This document shows positions 46,923-56,382 of a stretch of 64,000 bases of DNA, piece by piece. The translations under genes were made by a program, and so were the position numbers. The notes below the pieces were generated by a model. The model made no database searches and was not told the origin of the DNA. It saw only the letters and a program-made list of their open reading frames with translations. How positions within the stretch are numbered: the first letter of the stretch is position 1; every line of letters begins with the position of its first letter. This DNA comes from Myxococcota bacterium (GTDB taxonomy: Bacteria > Myxococcota_A > Polyangia > Polyangiales > Polyangiaceae), in assembly GCA_963169915.1 (NCBI GenBank), contig CAUJEM010000166.1, positions 62,001-126,000 on the forward strand, given 5' to 3'.

Positions 46923-47794
46923 CACACTTCCAAGAGCCCGGCACCAAACTGCGCGCGCAGCGCGACGGCCGCGCTCGGCCCGCGCGTGTTCTTGAGGAGC
47001 TGCAGCGACAGCTTGAGCGCCTCCGCCGCCTGCGCCGGCTCCGCACCCGTGGCGCTCGGCGGCTCGAGGCGCAGGACGTGGCTGCAGCTCGGCGAGACCA
47101 GCGGTAGCCACGGCTCCGGTAGCGTGAAGATCACCGCGGCCCCCTGCTCCGCCAGCGCCCGCAGCTCGAGGACCACCTGGCACAGGCGCGCGGTCATGGA
47201 GGAATTGACGGCGGCAGCCAGCGCCGCCTGCCCGCGCGCTTGCGCCGTGAGGCTCTCCATCCCATCGATGACGACGACGGTCCGTTCCCGCTGGCTCCAA
47301 AGCTGCTCCGCCGCTCGCACCAGCACCTCCGTGCTCGCCAGGGGAGGTGGGCGCAAGAGCGAGAGCGCGCCCCCGACGTTCTTCAGCACGGTGTCGAGCG
47401 CCTGCGTGACGAGCGCCCGCTCCGAGGCGTCCTCCAGGGCCTGGCCGGTGAGGATGCGCCCGTAGTGCACGCGAGAGTCCGGGTGCGCGCGGTGGATGGC
47501 CCTCGCCGAGAGCCGCGCGAAGATCTCGGTCTCGTCGTGGACCGCGCTGGCGAAGAGCGCTCCGGCGCGCGCCCGCGCCGCCACGTAGGCCAGGTGCAGC
47601 GCCAAGCTGGTCTTGCCGGCTCCGATGGGTCCAGAGATGGCCACGACATCCCCGCGGCGCCAGCCGCCGAGGAGCAGCTCATCCAGCCGTGGCAGGCCCG
47701 TCGGCGTCGTCGGCGCCTGGGCGCCGATGCGGCTCGTGACGTCGACGTGCATGGCGCTGAGCACCACCGGGAGCTTGGTCAAGGAGGCGGCCAC
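46919..47794 (-). CDS. DnaB/RecA-fold ATPase coupled to dinB
   Basis: The 291-residue product (or 277 from the second Met, at 47752) has a RecA-type ATPase core. It opens with TGLPRLDELLLGGWRRGD, then Walker A GPIGAGKTS (55-63) and Walker B VVVIDGMESL. It ends with LLKNTRGPSAAVALRAQFGAG, like the C-terminal ring of DnaB-type helicases and KaiC-like ATPases. It lacks the DnaB N-terminal domain. Its stop overlaps the dinB start. Pairing of a RecA-like protein with a Y-family polymerase recalls ImuA-ImuB, but ImuA itself is a different branch. A mutasome accessory role is inferred. Confidence 0.75.
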   Translation of the reverse strand: MAASLTKLPVVLSAMHVDVTSRIGAQAPTTPTGLPRLDELLLGGWRRGDVVAISGPIGAGKTSLALHLAYVAARARAGALFASAVHDETEIFARLSARAIHRAHPDSRVHYGRILTGQALEDASERALVTQALDTVLKNVGGALSLLRPPPLASTEVLVRAAEQLWSQRERTVVVIDGMESLTAQARGQAALAAAVNSSMTARLCQVVLELRALAEQGAAVIFTLPEPWLPLVSPSCSHVLRLEPPSATGAEPAQAAEALKLSLQLLKNTRGPSAAVALRAQFGAGLLEVW

Positions 47795-47809
47795 CGCCGC
47801 AGCCTAGCA

Positions 47810-47842
47810 CCGCACGGGCAGCTCGGGTCCGACCCCGTGCGG
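47810..47842. promoter_or_regulatory. Inverted repeat in a divergent promoter region
   Basis: CCGCACGGG (47810-47818) and CCCGTGCGG (47834-47842) are perfect 9-base arms with a 15-base spacer. They sit between the divergent dinB-operon ATPase and the YhhN-type gene. It could be an operator or a leader hairpin. It is not an SOS-type LexA box in any standard form that I can recognise. Confidence 0.45.
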
Positions 47843-47942
47843 CTCCCGGCGAGGCCGGGCGACGCGACCGCGGGGGGCTCCCCGCCAAGGGCGCCCCTCC
47901 GCGCCCCTGTCTGCGGGCGCCGACGCCGGCTATGAGGGCCGC

Positions 47943-48593
47943 ATGCCACAAGGTTTCGTCCTGGGCGCGAGCCTCACCGCGCTGGCTACCCTCGGGCTCA
48001 TCGTGGCACACGCCTGGAAGCGCCGCTGGGGGCAGTGGCTCACCAAGCCGCTCGCCTCGACCGGGTTTCTCATCGCGGCTCACGCCGCGGGCGCGCTGCG
48101 CGAGCCCTGGGGACAGGGGCTCTTCGCTGGGCTCGCGTTGTCTTGGGTGGGCGACGTGCTGCTCATCCCCCGCCATCCCAAGGCCTTTCTGGCCGGCCTC
48201 GTCAGCTTCCTGCTCGGGCACGTCGCCTTCACGCTCGCGTTCCTGTGGCGAGGGCTCGACTGGAGCGTCGTCGGCGTCAGCGCACTCCCGCTGCTGCTCG
48301 TCGCGCTCGTGGTCTGGCGGGTGCTCCGTCCGCACGTCCCTCGGGAGCTCCGCGGGCCGGTCCTCGCCTACATCACGGTCATCGCCAGCATGGTGGCCTT
48401 CGCCTTCGGCACGCACGCCGCCCACGGGAGCGTGGTGTTGCTGGGCGGCGCCATCGCATTTTTCCTGTCGGATCTGTCCGTGGCGCGCGAGCGCTTCGTC
48501 GACGATGGCTGGAAAAATAAGGCGTGGGGGCTCCCGCTCTACTACGGCGCGCAGCTCGCCTTGGCCGCCAGCGTCATGGGTTCAGCGAGCTAG
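47943..48593 (+). CDS. YhhN/TMEM86-family membrane protein (lysoplasmalogenase-like)
   Basis: The 216-residue product has about eight transmembrane helices and the family residues: KPLAS in helix 1-2, LSWVGDVLL (GD motif), LLGHVAFTLAF, and GAIAFFLSDLSVAR near the end. Members cleave vinyl-ether lysolipids. Myxobacteria make ether lipids, so the role is plausible, but the substrate is inferred from the family. The gene is followed by a GT-C-like membrane protein after 25 bases. Confidence 0.85.
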   Translation: MPQGFVLGASLTALATLGLIVAHAWKRRWGQWLTKPLASTGFLIAAHAAGALREPWGQGLFAGLALSWVGDVLLIPRHPKAFLAGLVSFLLGHVAFTLAFLWRGLDWSVVGVSALPLLLVALVVWRVLRPHVPRELRGPVLAYITVIASMVAFAFGTHAAHGSVVLLGGAIAFFLSDLSVARERFVDDGWKNKAWGLPLYYGAQLALAASVMGSAS

Positions 48594-48618
48594 GCCGCCG
48601 TGGTAGGCCTCGGCTGAC

Positions 48619-50292
48619 GTGAGCGCCGTGCAGGATCTCCCGCGAACCCGCCTCGCCCGGCTCGCGGCGCGGCTGGACGAGCGCGAGGCAGGGCTGCTCG
48701 CCCGCAACCAGCGCTGGGTGGCGCGCGGCGAGCGGCAGTGGTGGGTGGCCGCGCTCGGCTGCCTGGTCGCGCACGCCGTATGGCAGGCGCACGGCTGGGC
48801 CTTCCCCGCGTTCATGAACCGCGACGTCGCAGGCATCGTCTACAACGCGCGACTCCTGCTCGCGGGCTCCCTCCCGTACGTGGACTCCCTGGAGGTCAAG
48901 CCTCCGGGTGCGTTCCTCGTCGTCCTGCCGTGGCTCTGGCTCGGAGGGCTCCCGGCGCTCTGGTTCGGCTCCGTCCTCTGGGGCGCGGCGACGTCGCTGG
49001 CGACGGGAGCGCTCGCGCGCGCCGTCTATGGGCGCGCCTGGTTCCTCCGCGCTGCGCTGCTGCACGCGGGCATCGCCCCGGTCGCCTCGGACGGCGACAT
49101 CAACTACACGTTCTGGATGACGCTGCCCTTCGTGGTGGCGGCAGCCCTCGCCTGCTCGGCGCCGCGCCAGGCGAGCCCGCGGCGCTACCTCGCCTGGTGG
49201 GCCGCGGCGGGCGCCAACGCGCTCCTGGCGGTCAGCATCAAGCCCTCGGCGGCGCCGCTCTTGCTGCTGTTCGCGGCCCTGTTCGTGCGTGAGCTGCTCG
49301 CGCGGCGCGCGCGTCACGCCGCGCTGCTCGTCGTCGGGGGGACGCTCGGGGCGCTCGGCGCCGCCGGGCTGCTGGCCCTGCCCTTCGCGATGGGAGGCAA
49401 GCTCTCGGCGGTCGCCTCCGGCTACCAGTACGCGCACCGCTTCGCCTCGGAGTACGTCGGGATCATCATCGCCGGCAGCGGGGGCGGGCTGAAGGGGCTG
49501 CTCTGGTCGCTGTGGATGGGCGCGCGCTGTGTCAGCTTCCAGCTCCCCTTCGCCACCTCGTACGCCCTGGCCGGCGCCGTCCCCCTGCTGCGCTGGGGGG
49601 CGCGCGCCGAGCCGGGTCGCCCCGCCGCGCTCGGCGGGTGGTTCGTGCTGGCCACGCTGGCGGGCGTCAGCCTCACGCTGCGGTTTTATACCCACGACTG
49701 CGCTCAGCTCGCGCCGGCGCTCGCGGTGCTGGCGGTGCGGCCGGGCGGGCTCCTCGGCACGCTGCTCGAGCGCGCCGGCCGGATCTCCGTCTCCGCCGGG
49801 GCGCTCGCGGCGAGCTTGGGGCTGTGGGCTACCCTCTATGATCTCGCCCCGCTCCAGCAGCTCCAGCTCCACCTGCAGACCACGGACTGGGTCGTCCAGC
49901 GCGCCTGCGCGGAGGTCAGCGCCAAGCTCGGACCCTCGGACACCGTGTTCGGCTGGGACTGGGCGAGCTGGAGCGTCTATGAGCACTGCGGGCGCTCGGC
50001 GCCCAGCCCGCTCTACAAGAGCCTCTCGCTCGTCACGTCGGTCAACGCCAACACCTGCAACCAAGGCTTCGGGCGCATCGAGCTGCGCGAGGGTGAGCTG
50101 GCCCAGCAATTACTAGCGGCCCTGGAGGCCGCGCCGCCGGCCCTCATCGTCTGGTCGGACTACTATCTCGGGATGGGGGGCGACCCCCTCGACGACTGGC
50201 CCGCTCTCAACGCGTTCATCGAGCGTCACTACCGCATCGCTCGTGGCGCACCACCGTACGTCATCTACGAGCGGCGTGACCTGAGCCCCTGA
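48619..50292 (+). CDS. GT-C-like polytopic membrane protein (possible glycosyltransferase)
   Basis: The 557-residue product has about ten to twelve hydrophobic helices and a C-terminal periplasmic domain of about 150 residues. A loop after the first helix contains FMNRDVAGIVYNARLLL and then SLPYVDSLEVKPPG, which matches the acidic-residue and K-P-P loop of GT39-like dolichyl- or undecaprenyl-sugar transferases. It starts at GTG. Sugar donor and acceptor are unknown. It is the second membrane protein of this general type in the window. Confidence 0.72.
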   Translation: MSAVQDLPRTRLARLAARLDEREAGLLARNQRWVARGERQWWVAALGCLVAHAVWQAHGWAFPAFMNRDVAGIVYNARLLLAGSLPYVDSLEVKPPGAFLVVLPWLWLGGLPALWFGSVLWGAATSLATGALARAVYGRAWFLRAALLHAGIAPVASDGDINYTFWMTLPFVVAAALACSAPRQASPRRYLAWWAAAGANALLAVSIKPSAAPLLLLFAALFVRELLARRARHAALLVVGGTLGALGAAGLLALPFAMGGKLSAVASGYQYAHRFASEYVGIIIAGSGGGLKGLLWSLWMGARCVSFQLPFATSYALAGAVPLLRWGARAEPGRPAALGGWFVLATLAGVSLTLRFYTHDCAQLAPALAVLAVRPGGLLGTLLERAGRISVSAGALAASLGLWATLYDLAPLQQLQLHLQTTDWVVQRACAEVSAKLGPSDTVFGWDWASWSVYEHCGRSAPSPLYKSLSLVTSVNANTCNQGFGRIELREGELAQQLLAALEAAPPALIVWSDYYLGMGGDPLDDWPALNAFIERHYRIARGAPPYVIYERRDLSP

Positions 50293-50324
50293 GGCGCCCC
50301 CCCGGCCCCGGCGCCCCGCTCGGC

Positions 50325-50359
50325 CCACAAAAGAACTCGAGCCGCCTTGCGGCGGCTCG
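50325..50359 (-). terminator. Rho-independent terminator after tRNA-Leu
   Basis: On the minus strand, arms GAGCCGCC and GGCGGCTC (50339-50358) form an 8-bp stem with a four-base loop, extended by one C-G pair. A T-rich run (TTCTTTT) follows. It lies one base downstream of the 3' end of tRNA-Leu. Confidence 0.85.
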
Positions 50360-50360
50360 G

Positions 50361-50444
50361 TGCGAAGGAGAGGACTTGAACCTCCACGCCCGTGAAGGCG
50401 CTGGAACCTGAATCCAGTGCGTCTGCCAGTTCCGCCACCTTCGC
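50361..50444 (-). tRNA. tRNA-Leu (CAG)
   Basis: The 84-base gene has acceptor stem GCGAAGG paired with CCTTCGC, a D-loop with TGGCAGACGCA, an anticodon stem CTGGA/TCCAG with loop TTCAGGT, giving CAG, and the long variable arm of class II tRNAs. The T-loop is TTCAAGT. CCA is not encoded. The 152 bases between it and hutG hold no other gene that I can support. Confidence 0.96.
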
Positions 50445-50596
50445 GGGGTGGTGCGCCGTGCGCTGGGGTTCAGCTCACGAAGCCGGCGCACTTTACTGCC
50501 ACGACTGGGCTCGCGCAAGGGCAACCGACCAGCTCCCGGCGCCGCCAGGGCACGCGGCCATGCCCCCCCTGCCGCACCTACGCTAAAACGGGGCCC

Positions 50597-51568
50597 ATGC
50601 GCGCCCCGTACACGCTGCCGCCCGAGCCCCCGCTCGGGCACCCGCTGGAGGTCCCCTCCGACCCCCGGCTGCGCCACCGCTTCGAGGCCTGGGACGGGGA
50701 CGCCATGGACCTCGTGCTGCTCGGCGTCCCCTTCGATGAGGGGGTGCGGCTCAACCACGGCCGCGTGGGCGCCGCGCTCGGCCCCAGCGCCCTGCGCCAG
50801 GCCCTCGCCCGGGTCGGCACGCTCTATGATTTGCACCACGAGCAGGCGCTGTCCGGGCTGCGGCTCGTGGACGCCGGAGATCTCGAGCCGGTGGACGGTG
50901 ACGTGGGCGCCACGCACACCCGGCTCCAAGAGTGCCTGGAGGTGCTGCTCTCCTTCGGCGCCGTGCCGCTCGTCGTAGGAGGCGGCAACGACGCGAGCTT
51001 CGCCAGCGCAGCGGCGCTCCAGGCGCACCACGGCGCCATCGGTGTGGTCAACGTGGACGCGCACCTCGACGTGCGCGAGGTGGTGGGGGGGCGCCTGACG
51101 AGCGGCACGCCCTACCGCCGCGTCCTCGAGGAGCTGGGGGTGCCCGGGCGCCGCTTCGTGGAGTTCGGCGCGCACCCGCACGTCAACGCTCAGGCCCACC
51201 ACCAGTGGCTCAGAGACCAAGGGGCCGCCTGTTGGTCGCTCCTGAAGGTCCGCGAGGTGGGCGTGGCGGAGGCCTGGGACATGGTGCTCACCCGGCTGGC
51301 GCGTGACACCACGGCGCTGATGGTGAGCATCGACCTCGACGTCTTCGCCGCGGCCTACGCGCCGGGTGTCTCGGCACCCGGCAGCCTCGGCTTCACCGCC
51401 GAGGAGGGCTACGCCCTGGCGCTCGCCGCCGGGCGCCACCCCAAGGTAAAACTCTTCGAGCTGATGGAGCTCAATCCGCGCTACGACGTGGATGAGCGCA
51501 CCGCCCGGCTGGCCGCCACCCTGGTCGCTGCCTTCGTGAGCGGGCTCGCGCAGCGAGAGGCCCCATGA
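50597..51568 (+). CDS. hutG: Formimidoylglutamase, arginase-family (histidine degradation)
   Basis: HutG hydrolyses N-formimino-glutamate to glutamate and formamide. The 323-residue product has an arginase fold with metal ligands in [10 protein letters not shown] (Asp154, His156, Asp158) and [18 protein letters not shown] (two Asp). The first metal motif, however, reads VVGGGNDAS, with Asn131 where a His is usual in GG(G/D)H. This may point to a subfamily with an altered metal site. The ATG chosen starts the conserved region; the open frame extends through the tRNA-Leu area. It overlaps hutU by ATGA. Confidence 0.82.
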   Translation: MRAPYTLPPEPPLGHPLEVPSDPRLRHRFEAWDGDAMDLVLLGVPFDEGVRLNHGRVGAALGPSALRQALARVGTLYDLHHEQALSGLRLVDAGDLEPVDGDVGATHTRLQECLEVLLSFGAVPLVVGGGNDASFASAAALQAHHGAIGVVNVDAHLDVREVVGGRLTSGTPYRRVLEELGVPGRRFVEFGAHPHVNAQAHHQWLRDQGAACWSLLKVREVGVAEAWDMVLTRLARDTTALMVSIDLDVFAAAYAPGVSAPGSLGFTAEEGYALALAAGRHPKVKLFELMELNPRYDVDERTARLAATLVAAFVSGLAQREAP

Positions 51569-53325
51569 ACGACCGCGACATCATCGAGCAGCAGCGCAGG
51601 AAATACGGCACCACGGCGGATCTTGCCGAAGAGCTCCGCCGCTACGGGCGCCCGCTGCACCTGGACGTGAAGCCCGCCGAGCCGCCGCGCGCCGCCCGCG
51701 GTCCCACCCGCGCGGCGCAGACCTGGGACGCGGAGGCCGCCCGGCGGATGCTGATGAACAACCTCGACCCTGCCAACGCCATCGACTGGGAGCAGCTCGT
51801 GGTGTACGGCGGCAGCGGCCGGGCCGCGCGCAACTGGCGGGAGTACCACAAGCTCGTGGCGGCGCTCGACGCCCTCGCGCCGGACGAGACGCTGTGCGTG
51901 CAGTCCGGGGCCGCCGTGTACGTGGCCAAGACGCACGAAGAGGCGCCGCGCGTGCTCATCGCCAACTCCAACCTGGTGCCGCGCTGGGCGACGCAGCCGT
52001 CCTTCGACGCGCTCGACCGCGCGGGGCTCACCATGTACGGCCAGATGACCGCGGGGAGCTGGATCTACATCGGCACCCAGGGCATCTTGCAGGGCACCTA
52101 CCAGACCTTCTTGGCGGCGGCGCAGCAGCACTACGGCGTGCCCAGCTTGCGCGGCAAGCTCGTGCTCACCGCCGGGCTCGGCGGCATGGGCGGCGCGCAG
52201 CCCCTGGCGGTCACCATGAACGACGGCGTCGTGCTGTGCGTGGAGGCGCGGCCGGAGCGGGTGCGGCGCAAGGTGGAGGAGGGCTACTGCGACAAGCTGA
52301 GCCTGAGCCTCGACGAGGCGCTCGGCTGGGTGCTCGAGGCCCGCCGGCGGGGAGCGCCGCTCAGCGTCGGCCTCGTCGGGAACGCCGCCACGGTCTACGC
52401 AGAGCTGGCGCGCCGCGGGGTCGTCCCGGACTTCGTCACCGATCAGACGAGCGCGCACGACCTCGGCGCCTACCTCCCGGAGGGAGAGCTGACCGAGCTC
52501 GACGAGCTCCGCCAGGCCGACTTGCCCGAGTACCACCGGCGTGCGCGCGCCACGGCCGTCCGGCACGTCGAGGCCATCCTCGCCCTGCAGCGGCTCGGGG
52601 CCATCGCCTTCGACTACGGCAACAACCTGCGCGCGCAGGCGGAGGCGGGCGGGCTGCAGGTGCGCGGGGACGACGGCAAGTGGCGCTACCCGGGCTTCGT
52701 CCCCGCCTACATCCGCCCGCTGTTCGCGCGCGGGCTCGGGCCGTTCCGCTGGGCGGCGCTCAGCGGCGCGCCGGCGGACCTCCACGCCCTGGACGAGGAG
52801 GTGCTGCGGCTGTTCCCCGACGACGAGGGGCTCCGGCGCTGGATCCAGCTCGCGCGTGAGCGCGTCCCTCGGCTCGGGCTGCCCGCGCGCATCTGCTGGC
52901 TGGGCTACGGCGACCGCGCGCGCTTCGGCCTCGCCATGAACGAGCTGGTGGCGCGCGGCAAGCTGGAGGCGCCCATCGTCATCGGGCGGGATCACCTGGA
53001 CTGCGGCTCCGTCTGCTCTCCGGACCGTGAGACCGAGGACATGCGTGATGGCTCCGACGCCATCGCGGACTGGGCGCTGCTCAACTTCGCGCTGAACACC
53101 GCGGCGGGCGCCTCGTGGGTGAGCTTTCACCACGGCGGGGGCGTCGGGATCGGCAATTCGCTCCACGCCGGCATGGTCATCGTGGCGGACGGCACGCCGG
53201 CGCGCGCGCGCCGGCTCGAGCGGGTGCTCACCGTCGACCCGGGCATCGGCGTGGCGCGCCACGCCCACGCCGGCTACCCAGAGGCGCTCGAGACCGCCCG
53301 CGCGCGGGGGCTGCGTCTGCCTTGA
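51565..53325 (+). CDS. hutU: Urocanate hydratase (urocanase)
   Basis: HutU converts urocanate to imidazolonepropionate using tightly bound NAD+ as an electrophile. The 586-residue product has the NAD-binding block [14 protein letters not shown] (near 204-213), the Cys in [14 protein letters not shown] (near residue 445, probably equivalent to Cys410 of Pseudomonas urocanase), and [20 protein letters not shown] and [10 protein letters not shown]. It is about 30 residues longer than common bacterial forms, partly by a Pro/Ala/Arg-rich insert near residues 36-52. Start and stop overlap its neighbours (ATGA with hutG, TTGA with hutI). Confidence 0.97.
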   Translation: MNDRDIIEQQRRKYGTTADLAEELRRYGRPLHLDVKPAEPPRAARGPTRAAQTWDAEAARRMLMNNLDPANAIDWEQLVVYGGSGRAARNWREYHKLVAALDALAPDETLCVQSGAAVYVAKTHEEAPRVLIANSNLVPRWATQPSFDALDRAGLTMYGQMTAGSWIYIGTQGILQGTYQTFLAAAQQHYGVPSLRGKLVLTAGLGGMGGAQPLAVTMNDGVVLCVEARPERVRRKVEEGYCDKLSLSLDEALGWVLEARRRGAPLSVGLVGNAATVYAELARRGVVPDFVTDQTSAHDLGAYLPEGELTELDELRQADLPEYHRRARATAVRHVEAILALQRLGAIAFDYGNNLRAQAEAGGLQVRGDDGKWRYPGFVPAYIRPLFARGLGPFRWAALSGAPADLHALDEEVLRLFPDDEGLRRWIQLARERVPRLGLPARICWLGYGDRARFGLAMNELVARGKLEAPIVIGRDHLDCGSVCSPDRETEDMRDGSDAIADWALLNFALNTAAGASWVSFHHGGGVGIGNSLHAGMVIVADGTPARARRLERVLTVDPGIGVARHAHAGYPEALETARARGLRLP

Positions 53326-54584
53326 CCCCTCGGCCCGACGACCCCTGGCTCATCGTCAACGCGGGAGAGCTGCTCACCCTGGCGGGCGAGGGCCCCGCGC
53401 GAGGGCCGGCGCAGGCCGAGCTCGGCCTGCATCCTGACTGTGCCCTGTTGCTCGGCCAAGGGCGGGTGCTCGAGCTAGGACCCGAGCGCGAGCTGCGCCA
53501 GCGCCACCCTGGCGTCAGGCACTACGACGCCCAGCGGGGCGTGGTGCTCCCGGGCTTCGTGGACCCGCACACGCACCTGGTCTTCGCGGGCGACCGCGCC
53601 GCGGAGTGGGAGCAGCGGCTCTCGGGCGTGCCTTACCTGGAGCTCTTGCGCCAGGGCGGAGGGATCCACCGCACCGTGACGGCCACGCGCGCCGCCTCCG
53701 AAGAGCAGCTGGAGGTCGCGGCGCTACGCTGGCTGGAGCTCGCGCTCGAGCACGGCACCACCACGCTCGAGGCCAAGAGCGGCTACGGGCTCGAGCGGGA
53801 GACGGAGCTGCGGCTGCTGCGCGTGGTGGAGCGGCTGCGCGCGCGCTCGCCCGTCCAGCTCGTGTCCACCTTGCTGGCCGCGCACGTCGTGCCCAAGGAG
53901 TTCCGCGAGCGGCGAGAGCAGTACCTCCAGCTCGTTCTGGAGCTGGCGCAGGAGGCGGCGGCGCGGGGCCTCGCGGAGGGCTTCGACGTGTTCTGTGAGC
54001 AGGAGGCCTTCACGCTCACCGAGACGCGCCGGCTCGCGGAGGGGGCCCTGGCGGCAGGCCTCCGACTGCACCTGCACGCCGAGCAGTTCTCGGCCTCGGG
54101 GGCGGCGGCGCTCGGCGTAGAGCTGGGCGCGCTGTCGGTGGATCACCTGGAGCGCCTCGATGAGGCGGGCATCGCCGCGCTCGCGCGGGGCGCCACCGTC
54201 GCCACGCTGCTGCCTGGCGCCACCTTCCACCTCGCGCTGACGCAGCACGCCCCCGGGCGGCGGCTGGTGGACGCCGGCGTCCCCGTGGCGCTCGCCACGG
54301 ATCTGAACCCCGGCAGCTCCTTCAGCCCGAGCATGCCCATGATGCTCCAGCTCGCCTGCCGGACGCTCGGGCTCTCGGTCGCCGAGGCGCTGGTCGCCGC
54401 CACGCGCAACGCGGCGCACGCGCTCGGGCGCGGCGCGCTCACGGGCACGCTCGAGCCCGGCAAGCGCGGCGACGTCATCGTGTGCGGCGTGCCGGACCAC
54501 CGCTGGCTCGGCTACGCCTTCGGGTGGAACCCGGTCCGCGCGGTGTTCATCGGGGGCCGGCTCGCGCACGGGGCGCCCACGTGA
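53322..54584 (+). CDS. hutI: Imidazolonepropionase
   Basis: HutI opens the imidazolone ring to form N-formimino-glutamate. The 420-residue product has the amidohydrolase metal motif [15 protein letters not shown], the second His group [25 protein letters not shown], and the Asp in [11 protein letters not shown]. The preferred start is TTG at 53322, overlapping the hutU stop; no ATG or GTG lies before the conserved region. With hutG and hutU it covers three of the four steps of histidine breakdown; hutH (histidase) is not in the window. Confidence 0.95.
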   Translation: MTPRPDDPWLIVNAGELLTLAGEGPARGPAQAELGLHPDCALLLGQGRVLELGPERELRQRHPGVRHYDAQRGVVLPGFVDPHTHLVFAGDRAAEWEQRLSGVPYLELLRQGGGIHRTVTATRAASEEQLEVAALRWLELALEHGTTTLEAKSGYGLERETELRLLRVVERLRARSPVQLVSTLLAAHVVPKEFRERREQYLQLVLELAQEAAARGLAEGFDVFCEQEAFTLTETRRLAEGALAAGLRLHLHAEQFSASGAAALGVELGALSVDHLERLDEAGIAALARGATVATLLPGATFHLALTQHAPGRRLVDAGVPVALATDLNPGSSFSPSMPMMLQLACRTLGLSVAEALVAATRNAAHALGRGALTGTLEPGKRGDVIVCGVPDHRWLGYAFGWNPVRAVFIGGRLAHGAPT

Positions 54585-56335
54585 AGCCGGAGGCGCTCCG
54601 CGGCGCCGTGCTGGCGCTCGGGGCCAGCCTCGGCGTCGGGGCGCTCGCGGCGCGGCGGCTCTCGGACTTCGATCTGCCGTTTCACTTGGCCGTCGGGCGC
54701 CAGGCGGTGGCCCACGGCGGGCTCGAGCGCGTGGACGATCTGAGCTTCACCCATCCGACGGTGCGCTACGCGGAGCTGGCGGCGGACGTACCGCTCTACG
54801 CGGTGATGCGCTCCGGGGGCCCGCTCGCGCTGCAGCTCCTCGGCGGGCTCGCCGCGCTCGCCACGGCGACGCTCCTCTACGGGCGCCTCCGCCGCGAGGG
54901 GCCGCTCGCGCTGGCGGGCGTGGCCCTCGCCGTCGGCGCCATCGACGCCTACTGGCTGGTGCGCCCCGCCACGCTCTCCTTCGTAGCGCTGGCGGGCCTG
55001 CTGTGGCTGCTGCACGCCCAAGCGGCGCCCCTCCCGCGCCGCCGCGCGCTCGGGCTCGCCGCCGGTCAGCTCGCGCTGCTGGCGCTCTGGGCCAACCTGC
55101 ACGGCTTCGTGGTGCTCGGCGCCGGGGTCGCCCTGGGGCACGGCGCCTACCGCGCGCTCTGCGCCCTGGCGCGGGGCCGCGCCGGCGCTTGGCTCCCGGC
55201 AGACGCCGGCGCGCGCGGCGGGCTGGCGCTGCTCACCGGGCTGCTCGGCGTCGCGGCCGTCCTGCTCAACCCCGCAGGCCCGGAGCTCTTGCTCGCGCCG
55301 CTGCGGACCCAGCAAGATTTCACGCGCATCACGGAGTGGGCCACGACCACGCCGAGCTTCCTCTACGCCCACGCGCCGCTCACGGGGCTGGTGCTGCTGC
55401 TGAGCGTCCTGGCGCTGGCGCTCGGGCGCGGCCCGTGCGGACGCCTGCCCACGGCGCTGCAGCTCGGCACCCTGCTGCTCGGGCTCGTGCTCGCGCGCTC
55501 GGCGGTGCGCCTGCTGCCCGTCGCCGTCCTGCTGCTCACCCCGGTCTGGGTGGAGCGCCTGAGCTGGCTCGTCCCTCGCCACGCCGCGAGCCGCTGGCTC
55601 ACGGCGAGCCTCACGCTCCTGGTGGGCCCCTGGCTGTGGCGCTCCAGCACCGTCTCGCACGGCGTGGGCTTCGAGCCCGCGCATTTCCCCATCGGCGCCT
55701 GTGAGTACGTGCGCAGCGCCCGGCTCCAAGGCAACCCTTACAACTTCCTCCCCTACGGCGGCTACCTCGCCTGGGCGCTCCATCCCGAGCAGCGCGTGCT
55801 CGTGGACGGTCGCACCACCTGGGTGCACGAGCGCGACAAACTGGACGCCTACTTCGCCGCCGAGCGCTCCCAGGCCGCGTTCGACGCGCTGGCCGACCGC
55901 TATCGGCTCGAGTGGGCCCTGGTGCGCGCCAGCGAGGGCGAGCCCTTCGGGCGCGGCCTGGTGGACGGCCGCTGGGCCATGCTCTACTGGGACGACGCGA
56001 GCGCGGTCTACGTGCGTCGGGAGGGCCCGAACGCGGCGCTCGCGGCCCGTGGCTACCAGCTCCTCCATCACCTGCTGACGCCCGGGCAGGTGCTGCAAGC
56101 GGCGCTCACGGGGCAGCTCGATCCACAGCAGCTCGCCCACGACGCCGCGCTCGCGCTCGCGCAAGCCCCCGAGAGCCCACGCGCGGAGTTCCTCGACGGG
56201 GTGGCGGCCTGGAGCGTCGGGGACGCCGCGCGGCTCACGCGCGCTACCGGGGCGCTGGAGCGCCTCCGGCCGGGGCACCCCGGCGTGGGGCTGCTGCGCC
56301 AGCTCGCGGCGAGCGCGGCGACGGGCGGCCGGTAG
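54581..56335 (+). CDS. Large polytopic membrane protein with periplasmic C-domain
   Basis: The 584-residue product starts at a GTG overlapping the hutI stop, so it is the fourth gene of the hut operon by layout. It has about ten membrane helices. The first loop, DFDLPFHLAVGRQAVA then DDLSFTHPTVRYAEL, belongs to a widespread family with a D-x-D-x3-H-x2-x-G-R pattern, related in layout to GT-C transferases. The C-terminal part (from about residue 370) is soluble, with YNFLPYGGYLAWALHP and LVDGRTTWVHERD. A link to histidine use is not obvious; co-transcription may be incidental. Confidence 0.72.
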   Translation: MKPEALRGAVLALGASLGVGALAARRLSDFDLPFHLAVGRQAVAHGGLERVDDLSFTHPTVRYAELAADVPLYAVMRSGGPLALQLLGGLAALATATLLYGRLRREGPLALAGVALAVGAIDAYWLVRPATLSFVALAGLLWLLHAQAAPLPRRRALGLAAGQLALLALWANLHGFVVLGAGVALGHGAYRALCALARGRAGAWLPADAGARGGLALLTGLLGVAAVLLNPAGPELLLAPLRTQQDFTRITEWATTTPSFLYAHAPLTGLVLLLSVLALALGRGPCGRLPTALQLGTLLLGLVLARSAVRLLPVAVLLLTPVWVERLSWLVPRHAASRWLTASLTLLVGPWLWRSSTVSHGVGFEPAHFPIGACEYVRSARLQGNPYNFLPYGGYLAWALHPEQRVLVDGRTTWVHERDKLDAYFAAERSQAAFDALADRYRLEWALVRASEGEPFGRGLVDGRWAMLYWDDASAVYVRREGPNAALAARGYQLLHHLLTPGQVLQAALTGQLDPQQLAHDAALALAQAPESPRAEFLDGVAAWSVGDAARLTRATGALERLRPGHPGVGLLRQLAASAATGGR

Positions 56336-56382
56336 CCCTCCGCTCGCCTCGGCCGCCGCCAGATGGTGTAGCCTCCTCCGCC

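Noticed and set aside
46926-47300. N-terminal extension of dinB
   Set aside because: It is a frame shadow of the upstream ATPase; the GTG at the stop overlap gives a normal-length Pol IV.
48574-50109. 511-codon open frame opposite the GT-C-like gene
   Set aside because: Very high Arg/Glu/Gly content, no domain; the plus-strand frame has clear membrane helices.
50417-50596. N-terminal extension of hutG across the tRNA-Leu region
   Set aside because: It overlaps the tRNA gene and lacks homology; ATG at 50597 begins the conserved part.
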